NCBI GenBank assembly: GCA_020848735.1
Contig: JADLHO010000045.1
Coordinates: 1-57,731 of the forward strand
Source: Planctomycetota bacterium
GTDB lineage: Bacteria > Planctomycetota > UBA1135 > UBA2386
DNA: 57,731 bases
Direction of reading: 5' to 3'
Shown: positions 51,768 through 57,731 of the stretch, in pieces
How the letters are laid out: each line of letters opens with the position of its first letter
Position numbering within the stretch: the stretch's first letter is position 1
Translations under genes and position numbers: made by a program
Notes under the pieces: generated by a model
What the model was told of the DNA's origin: nothing
Database searches by the model: none
What the model saw: only the letters and a program-made list of their open reading frames with translations

Positions 51768-53861
51768 ATGCCCCGCTCCGCTCGCCGCGTCTCCCTCGCC
51801 CTCCATCTCGCATCGACCGCGCTGCTCGTCGCGCCCGGCGGGTTCGCCCAGGAGCGGAGCCTGTCGAGAGCCGATCGGGACCGACTCCTCGACCGGGCGG
51901 AGGCGCGGCTGCGCGCCATCTACGAGCGGAGGGAGTTCCAGGCCGAGCCGCTGCGGGCCGAATGGCTGCCCGACGCGCCGGCGTACGTGCTGCGACGCCC
52001 GGTGCCCGGCGCAGGCCGGGCGGAGCGGGTCCTCGTCGATGCCGAGACCGGCGCGGAGAGCGAGCTCTCGGCGGCGCAACGCCGGGCGCTCGAGCCCGAG
52101 CCGCTGCGGTCACCGGACGGGCGACGCGTCCTCGAGTTCGAGCGCGGCGACCTGCGGGTCCGCGACACGCAGGGCGGCGAGCCCGTGCGACTGACCTCGA
52201 ACGCCGGTCGCGACGGCGTGTCCAACGAGCGAGTGCAATGGAGCCCCGACGGCTCGCGCGTGCTCTTCCTCGAATCCGATGCGTCGAAGCTGCGCTTCCG
52301 CAATCGCCTGCTGCCCGACGACCCGTCGTATCCGAGCGTGGCCCCCGTGCGCTTCGCGCGGGTCGGCGAGGCGATCCCCGCGCTGCGGGTCGGCGTGGTC
52401 CAAGCCGCGGGCGGGGAGACGCGTTGGCTGGAAATCCCGCGCCCCGAGCGCGGTCATTACCTCGGCCAATTGGAATGGGCCGGCAACTCGCGCGAGGTCC
52501 TCGTCGAGTGGCTCAGCCGCTTCCGCGACGAACGACGCTTCCTGCTCTGCGACGTCGAGAGCGGCGCGGTGCGGACGATCTTCGCGGAGACCGATCCGGC
52601 GTGGGTCGTGGCGAGCTATGGCGTGAACCTGGGGATCCAATGGGTGCGTGAGGGCGCGGCCTTCGTGGTCATCCACGAGCGCGACGGCTGGCGGCACGCG
52701 TGGTTGCACGCCCGCAGCGGTGAGGCGATCGCGCAGCTCACCCACGGCGACTTCGACATCCTCGAGCGTGCGGCGATCGACGAGCGAGGCGGTTGGTACT
52801 ACTTCCACGCCGCGCCCGGGGACGCGCCGCGGCGTTACCTCTTCCGTGTCCGCCTCGACGGGAGCAGCGAGCGCCCCGAGCGCGTGACCCCGACCGACCA
52901 GCCGGGCACGCACGAGTACCGCATCTCGACGGATGCCCGCTTCGCCCTGCACACGTGGTCCCGGATCGACCATCCCCCGCTCGTCGAACTGGTGCGCCTG
53001 CCCTCGCACGAGACCGTGCGCGTCCTCGAGGATCACGCGGAGCTCCGCGCCCGGTTCGCGAACTCGGGTGCCCGGGAGACCGAGTTCTTCCAGGTCGCCA
53101 TCGACCAGGACACGCGACTGGACGGCTGGCTGATGAAGCCGCCGGACTTCGATCCGACGCGCCGCTATCCGGTGCTGGTCTATGTCTACAGCGAGCCGCA
53201 CGCGCAGACCGTCCTCGATGGCTGGGGCAAGGTCCACGCGGAGTACCACCGGCTCGTGTCCGACCTCGGCTATCTCGTGGTCTCGTTCGATGGCCGCGGG
53301 ACTCCGGCTCCCAAGGGCGCGGCCTGGCGGCGGGCGGTCTTCGGTTGCCTCGGCCCGCTGTCGACGGCGGACCAGGCCGCGGCCCTCGAGACGCTCGCAC
53401 GCGAGCGGAGCTATGTCGACCTCGGCCGCGTCGGCATCTGGGGCTGGAGCGGCGGCGGCTCGAACACTCTCAATGCGATGTTCCGCCGGCCCGACCTCTA
53501 TTCCGTCGGCATCGCCGTCGCCTCCAAACCCCAGCCGCACCTCTACAACGCGTGGTTCCAGGAGATCTACATGCGTGATCGCGAGGTCAATCCCGAGGGT
53601 TACCGACGCTCCGCGCCGATCGAATTCGCGGCGGGGTTGCGGGGCGATCTCCTGATCGTGCACGGCACCGGCGAGCTGAACACGCACGTGCAGATCGTCG
53701 AGGGTCTCGTCGATCGCCTGATCGAGCTCGGCAAGCGCTTCGACTACTTCTGCTATCCCAATCGCGACCACGGCCTCGGCGAGGGCCAGGGCACCGCCGT
53801 CCATCTGCGGATGCTGATGATCCGCTACCTCCTCGATCACCTGGAGCCTGGGCCGCGCTGA
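51768..53861 (+). CDS. Secreted S9 (DPP IV-like) prolyl peptidase with Glu at the catalytic acid position
   Basis: The 697-residue protein has a signal peptide (LALHLASTALLVAPGGFAQ), a beta-propeller domain (WSPDGSRVLFLESDASKLRF) and an alpha/beta-hydrolase domain. The nucleophile is Ser 561 in GIWGWSGGGSN. The His is 668 in NRDHGLGEG. At the acid position, where DPP IV reads HGTADDNVHFQ, this protein reads HGTGELNTHVQ, so Glu 636 replaces Asp. Length fits S9B. It follows the esterase by 50 nt. Activity is plausible but unproved because of the swap. Confidence 0.88.
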   Translation: MPRSARRVSLALHLASTALLVAPGGFAQERSLSRADRDRLLDRAEARLRAIYERREFQAEPLRAEWLPDAPAYVLRRPVPGAGRAERVLVDAETGAESELSAAQRRALEPEPLRSPDGRRVLEFERGDLRVRDTQGGEPVRLTSNAGRDGVSNERVQWSPDGSRVLFLESDASKLRFRNRLLPDDPSYPSVAPVRFARVGEAIPALRVGVVQAAGGETRWLEIPRPERGHYLGQLEWAGNSREVLVEWLSRFRDERRFLLCDVESGAVRTIFAETDPAWVVASYGVNLGIQWVREGAAFVVIHERDGWRHAWLHARSGEAIAQLTHGDFDILERAAIDERGGWYYFHAAPGDAPRRYLFRVRLDGSSERPERVTPTDQPGTHEYRISTDARFALHTWSRIDHPPLVELVRLPSHETVRVLEDHAELRARFANSGARETEFFQVAIDQDTRLDGWLMKPPDFDPTRRYPVLVYVYSEPHAQTVLDGWGKVHAEYHRLVSDLGYLVVSFDGRGTPAPKGAAWRRAVFGCLGPLSTADQAAALETLARERSYVDLGRVGIWGWSGGGSNTLNAMFRRPDLYSVGIAVASKPQPHLYNAWFQEIYMRDREVNPEGYRRSAPIEFAAGLRGDLLIVHGTGELNTHVQIVEGLVDRLIELGKRFDYFCYPNRDHGLGEGQGTAVHLRMLMIRYLLDHLEPGPR

Positions 53862-53891
53862 GCGAGCGCCCGACACCACGAGCGGACCGAC

Positions 53892-53909
53892 ATCGGCTCA
53901 ACGGCCGAT
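53892..53909. terminator. Weak hairpin between convergent genes
   Basis: The sequence atcggc, six bases (tcaacg), then gccgat forms a short stem with no T-tract. It overlaps the minus-strand stop at 53898. The position between convergent genes suits a terminator, but the stem is short. Confidence 0.3.
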
Positions 53910-55646
53910 CCCGATCGCCAGCGCGTTGCTCGTGGTGATGCCGAGCGCATTCGCCCGGGGTGCGACCAGCACCGCCTGCGCGAGCAATGCGGGTCCGTCG
54001 GCCAGCTCGGGGATCGGCGGGATCGGCAGCGCGAAGTCGACGCTGGCATAGCCGAAGCGGTGGACGACGGAAGCCAGCGGCTCGAGCAGGAGCGCACAGC
54101 CCGGCGCACCGAAGCCGCCGAGGTCCAGCGTCGCGGGCACGAAGCCGAGTTCGAGCAGCACGGTCGCCGCACTCGGCACGTTCGTGACGCGGAGCGCGAA
54201 GCGAGCGTTGCCGACCACCGGCAGACCACCGAACGGTTCCAGCGTGAGTTCGCCGTCGGAACCGGCACAGCCGCGGCCGTAACGCTGCACGTGCGCGTGC
54301 GTGAGCGACTCCGGGGAGAGATCGACGAGCAGGACCTCGCCCGCGCGGCGCGTGAGGGGCGCACCGATGAGGAGCTCGACGTGGCCGTCGGCGTCGCTGT
54401 CGGGCACCGATGCGAGCGCGCGGCCGAAGCCGCCGAGCGTGGCGGCGCGTGCACGCACCCCACCGAACGACGAGCCGGTCGGCCCGCCGAGGACGCCCTC
54501 GTGGATGGACTGCACCGACGCGATCACGACTCGCGACGCTGCCCCAGGGTCGCGGGCGAGCTCGAGGGCATGGACGACGCCGTGGCCGGGGAAGCCCGGG
54601 TCGTGCCAGCCCGGCGCACCGATGCAGAGCTCCGGACGTCCATCGCGGTCGAGGTCGCCGAGCACGGCGAGCGAGGCGCCGAAGAGCGCATTGTCCGGGG
54701 CCTCCGCCGTGAACCCTGCGCTCCGCGGATCGAGACGCGTGGTGCCGCGCACGCGGAGCGCGGCATCGAGCGTCAACACGAAGCACGCGCCCGTGAACGC
54801 GGTCGATCCGTCCCTCGGCGTCGCGCGAGCCATGCTGCGCGCACCGTGCGCACCGACGACGAGGTCGGGCAAGCCGTCGGCGTCGAGGTCGCCGGTCGCC
54901 AGGGCCACGCCGAAGCCGTCCTCGGCGTCGATCGTGGCCGAGAGACCGTGGTCGTGGCGCAGGGAGCTCGGCGCACCGCGCACCGCGAGCTCCGCGTCGA
55001 GGGCGACGAAGAACACGTCGCCGGGGCCGGACCCGACGTCGCCCGTCGCCCCGATCGCGAGCGTCCCGCCCCCGTCCCGATCCGGAAACCATGCGAGGCC
55101 GCTGCCGAAGCCCTTGGGCGCGCCGGCGGGCGCCTCGATCTCGGCGCGCCGCAGGACGGTCCCGCTGCGATCGCCTGCCAGCTCGAGGATCGACACCGTG
55201 CCCTGGGCCGGCGCGCCGACCGCGAGACAGCGGGGGGGCCGCGTCGGGCCGAAGGTCTCGCGCCGTTCGCCGAGATCGACGAGCCCGCCGGTGCCGAACG
55301 CAGCGGAGCCGCGCAGGGGCGGCGAGACCGCGTCGATGCGACCGCCCTCCCCCAGGAAGAGGATGCGGAGACGGCCCTGCTCCGCTTCGTCGAAGGCCGA
55401 CGCGGCCGCCTGCGAGCCGATGCCGAGATCCTCGATCCCGTCGCCATCGACGTCGCCGAGAAGCGCGACGGCGCTGCCGAGCCCTTCGCCATCGGCGAGC
55501 GCGGCGGCGAATCCGCGGTCGGCGAGCGTGTCGTCGCCCTGCACTCTCAGGGCGGGGCCGGCTTGGGCGAACACGGGAGGCGCGACGGCGAGCAGCAAAC
55601 CGAGCTGCGCGGCACGCGAGACGACGGCGGGAAGGGAGCTTGCCAT
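53898..55646 (-). CDS. Secreted FG-GAP repeat protein
   Basis: The 582-residue protein has a signal peptide (LGLLLAVAPPVFAQ). FG-GAP/integrin-alpha-like repeats with Asp-rich calcium loops follow, for example LLGDVDGDGIEDLGIGSQ, ATGDLDADGLPDLVVGAH, VLGDLDRDGRPELCIGAP and SVPDSDADGHVELLIGAP. The C-terminal 125 or so residues (from YGRGCAGSDGELTLEPFGG) are the domain shared with the kelch protein and the cytochrome. It is probably extracellular; function unknown. A divergent kelch gene begins 195 nt away. Confidence 0.88.
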   Translation of the reverse strand: MASSLPAVVSRAAQLGLLLAVAPPVFAQAGPALRVQGDDTLADRGFAAALADGEGLGSAVALLGDVDGDGIEDLGIGSQAAASAFDEAEQGRLRILFLGEGGRIDAVSPPLRGSAAFGTGGLVDLGERRETFGPTRPPRCLAVGAPAQGTVSILELAGDRSGTVLRRAEIEAPAGAPKGFGSGLAWFPDRDGGGTLAIGATGDVGSGPGDVFFVALDAELAVRGAPSSLRHDHGLSATIDAEDGFGVALATGDLDADGLPDLVVGAHGARSMARATPRDGSTAFTGACFVLTLDAALRVRGTTRLDPRSAGFTAEAPDNALFGASLAVLGDLDRDGRPELCIGAPGWHDPGFPGHGVVHALELARDPGAASRVVIASVQSIHEGVLGGPTGSSFGGVRARAATLGGFGRALASVPDSDADGHVELLIGAPLTRRAGEVLLVDLSPESLTHAHVQRYGRGCAGSDGELTLEPFGGLPVVGNARFALRVTNVPSAATVLLELGFVPATLDLGGFGAPGCALLLEPLASVVHRFGYASVDFALPIPPIPELADGPALLAQAVLVAPRANALGITTSNALAIGIGR

Positions 55647-55840
55647 GGGACGGAGCGGGCCTCGCGCGCGGAGGAGCGCGCGGCCTGCTCATCGCCGGCT
55701 GCGCGTCGGATCGGACGGCAATTCCGCCGCGCGCCTTCCCGCGACGCGCGCGAGCCCGGGTGGCGCGGGGCGGCGCGCCGGCCGCAGGCGCTGATTTGCT
55801 GTCGCGATCCGGGCGCCGCGGGCAAACGCGCCCCGACACC

Positions 55841-57361
55841 ATGTCCAGCCCACGCATCGTCCGCGCTCTCATCCTCGCCGCCCTCGGCGGCAGCCTGCTC
55901 GCCCAATCCCCGATCCCGATGGCGGCGCCCCGCGCCCGCTGGGTCCAGAGCCCGGGCGTGACGGGCACACCCACGCAGCGCCGCGACAACCCCGGCGCCG
56001 CGAGCCTCGACAAGCTCTACGTCTTCGGGGGCCGCTCGGGCAATGCCACGACCACCGCGCTGAACGCGCTCTACGAGTTCAATGGCACGGCGTGGACGCT
56101 GAAGACCGCGGAAGGCGCCGCCGGCTCGCCGGCGGCCCGCGGAGGCGCGTGCGTCGCGTGGGACTTCACGCGGAACAAGCTCGTGGTCTTCGGCGGTGAC
56201 ACCGGCGGCGCCACGCCGGTCCTGCTCGGCGACACCTGGGAATGGGACCCCACGACGAACGCCTGGACGAATGTCACGCCCGCGACCAGCCCCTCGCCGC
56301 GACGCTGGGCAGCCATGGCCCATGAGCCCACGACGGGCGGCATGCTGCTCTTCGGCGGCGACGTGCAGCTCAGCCCGAGCCTCTGCGCGAACGACACCTG
56401 GCTCTTCCTCGGCGGCGCGTGGATCCAGCTCAGTCCGAGCAACGTCCCGCCGATCCGCCGCCAGCACAGCCTGATGACGCGCGCGGACTTCGGCGACGTC
56501 TTCCTGTGCGGCGGCATCGACTCCGGCGCCTCGCCGCAGATCGCGCGCCTCGACACCTGGAACTGGACCGGCTTCGACTGGACGAACGTCGTGCCCACCA
56601 CGGCCGTGATTCCGGCGAGCGCGAATGCGAACCAGGCCGTCTATGACGCCGCGCGCAAGCGCGTGGTGATGCAGGGCGGCCAGGGCATCGACACCGTCAA
56701 TCCGGGCAGCTACCCCGGATACGGCGGCTCGCCGACGACCTTCTGCAGCGAGTTCGACTGCATCACGAACGAGTGGCTGCTCTACGGGCAGGCGGCGTTC
56801 AATACCGCGGACCCGGTGATCGGCCGTATCAGCCGCTACTTCGGCGGCTACGTGCCCGCGCTCGGCAAGGTCTACAAGGTCAGCGGCCAGAACCCCTCGG
56901 GCGTCGGCACGATCACGGCCACCTGCGAATACCAGGCGACGCCGGTCGCGTCCGCCGTGGCTCTCGGCAGCGGCTGCAGCGGCAGCGCCGGTCCCGTGGC
57001 GATGGGCACCGGGTTCCCCTCCGACCGCCCCTGGCTCGGACGCGCTTACCGCTACGAAGTCACGGGTCTTGCGCCGGGTGCGATCGCGATCGGGGTCTTC
57101 GGCTTCACCACGACCTCGATCCCGCTCTCCGTGCTCGACCCCGCGGGCCAGCCCGGCTGCAACCTGCTCGTGAACCTCGACATCACGTATGTGATGAGCA
57201 ACGTCGGCGGCAGCGCCACCGACACGCTCGTGATGCCGACGAGCACCGCACTCGCGGGTGCCGTGCTCCACCAGCAGGCGCTTCAGGTCGAGCTCATCGG
57301 CTTCACGATCAGCTCGCTCAGCTCGACGAACGGCCTGACCCTGACGCTCGGCGCGCTCTGA
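55841..57361 (+). CDS. Secreted kelch-repeat protein
   Basis: The 506-residue protein has a signal peptide (IVRALILAALGGSLLAQ). Kelch-type repeats follow (KLYVFGGRSGNATTTALNAL, NKLVVFGGDTGGATPVLLGD, GGMLLFGGDVQLSPSLCAND). A 130-residue C-terminal domain begins ALGSGCSGSAGPVAMGTGF, contains GQPGCNLLVNL, and ends LTLTLGAL. This domain recurs in other secreted proteins of the window. It is likely exported or surface-bound; function unknown. Confidence 0.87.
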   Translation: MSSPRIVRALILAALGGSLLAQSPIPMAAPRARWVQSPGVTGTPTQRRDNPGAASLDKLYVFGGRSGNATTTALNALYEFNGTAWTLKTAEGAAGSPAARGGACVAWDFTRNKLVVFGGDTGGATPVLLGDTWEWDPTTNAWTNVTPATSPSPRRWAAMAHEPTTGGMLLFGGDVQLSPSLCANDTWLFLGGAWIQLSPSNVPPIRRQHSLMTRADFGDVFLCGGIDSGASPQIARLDTWNWTGFDWTNVVPTTAVIPASANANQAVYDAARKRVVMQGGQGIDTVNPGSYPGYGGSPTTFCSEFDCITNEWLLYGQAAFNTADPVIGRISRYFGGYVPALGKVYKVSGQNPSGVGTITATCEYQATPVASAVALGSGCSGSAGPVAMGTGFPSDRPWLGRAYRYEVTGLAPGAIAIGVFGFTTTSIPLSVLDPAGQPGCNLLVNLDITYVMSNVGGSATDTLVMPTSTALAGAVLHQQALQVELIGFTISSLSSTNGLTLTLGAL

Positions 57362-57377
57362 TCGCCGGCCGGACGAC

Positions 57378-57731
57378 TCAGATCCCGATGACGCCGCGGT
57401 AGGCGTTCGAGAACACGAGTCCCGCGGCGTTCGCGCCGGGCTGCACGACCACGGCCTGCTGGAAGAAGACGAGACCGCCGAGGGCCGTGGACGTCGGGAA
57501 TGCGAAGCTCCAGCGCGCCCGGTCGCCGTTCACGACCATCGCGTCGAAGAACGTGACGTCGGTGCGGAGGAGGCAAGCGCTCATGCCGACGGGGCTCGCC
57601 ACCCGCACCCGCCTTACCAAGTCGTACGCCGCCGTCTTCGAGCCCTGGTAGCCAGCCTCCCGCAGTCGCTCGAGAACCTGTCCAGAGCGCAGCTCCGGCG
57701 CCGCTCGCAACCACTCGCCAACCTGCTCGGC
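57378..57731 (-). CDS. Partial chimeric frame: IstA-like fragment fused to a secreted-protein C-terminus
   Basis: An open minus-strand frame runs off the right edge. Its upstream 43 residues (57731-57603) resemble an IS21 transposase. The last 74 residues (TDVTFFDAMVVNGDRARW, LGGLVFFQQAVVVQPGANA) match the C-terminal end of the shared secreted domain. No signal peptide or start is visible in the window. Most likely it is the 3' remnant of a secreted-protein gene joined to insertion-sequence debris. Confidence 0.6.
   Translation of the reverse strand, partial: AEQVGEWLRAAPELRSGQVLERLREAGYQGSKTAAYDLVRRVRVASPVGMSACLLRTDVTFFDAMVVNGDRARWSFAFPTSTALGGLVFFQQAVVVQPGANAAGLVFSNAYRGVIGI
57603..57731 (-). 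mobile_element. IS21-family IstA-like fragment, truncated
   Basis: The translated minus strand reads GEWLRAAPELRSGQ, then RLREAGYQGSKTAAYDLVRR, resembling the helix-turn-helix region of IstA transposases (EGYxG...YVRRVR). The catalytic DDE domain that should follow is absent, because the frame passes directly into an unrelated secreted domain. The rest would lie outside the window. Confidence 0.55.

Overview
The window is high-GC DNA packed with genes and looks chromosomal, from a member of the Planctomycetota. The assignment rests on family content: DUF1549/DUF1553 and DUF1501 protein pairs, a divergent ECF sigma factor and membrane-anchored Ser/Thr kinase, FG-GAP and kelch secreted proteins sharing one C-terminal domain, and many genes joined by ATGA/GTGA/TGATG stop-start overlaps. 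No rRNA, tRNA or CRISPR array was seen, and no gene-free stretch exceeds 300 bases.

Region 1 (71-14668, minus strand) is one long, translationally coupled energy-metabolism operon. In transcription order it encodes a hemerythrin-like protein, the gamma-alpha and beta subunits of a KorAB-type 2-oxoacid:ferredoxin oxidoreductase, an 858-residue protein ending in a ferredoxin-like domain, RnfB, a 1141-residue protein that looks like a degenerate pyruvate:ferredoxin oxidoreductase (PFOR), RnfC, D, G, E and A, and a small Cys-rich membrane protein resembling NqrM. The likely flow is 2-oxoacid to ferredoxin to Rnf to NAD+, with ion pumping. The two large PFOR-derived proteins inside the Rnf cluster are the best candidate here for an undescribed system; an adapter or electron-wire role is inference.

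Region 2 (14894-21245) is housekeeping: a PNPOx-like flavoprotein, a tRNA-dihydrouridine synthase, a possible Rossmann-fold protein, MobA, a metallo-beta-lactamase-fold hydrolase, HtpG and a small membrane protein.

Region 3 (about 21300-27460) carries two accessory pairs set among host-like genes. The first is a lower-GC TcmP / three-Cys-motif (Gp37/Gp68, DUF5131) pair whose TcmP frame is broken by a TGA where the family is recalled to have Trp. The second is an ABC-type AAA ATPase with a TOPRIM/RloB-like partner, a probable defence pair. Between them lie a secreted beta-propeller protein and an EamA transporter.

Region 4 (27462-37540) has a three-gene operon (membrane-anchored carboxypeptidase-regulatory-like protein, DUF455 ferritin-like protein, ATP-grasp-like protein), a DinB-family protein, an asparagine-synthase-like protein without the glutaminase Cys, a coupled pair of AAA/STAND-like ATPases preceded by three tandem CTACA-N4-TGTAG operator-like repeats, and a serine hydrolase.

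Region 5 (37692-57731) holds a nonaheme cytochrome c, a long acyl-CoA dehydrogenase, the kinase/ECF sigma pair, and a plus-strand run of DUF1549/1553, DUF1501, sialate O-acetylesterase-like and S9 peptidase genes. It ends with FG-GAP and kelch secreted proteins and, at the right edge, a secreted-protein C-terminus fused in frame to an IS21 IstA-like fragment. All family assignments come from reading motifs by eye; no database search was run.
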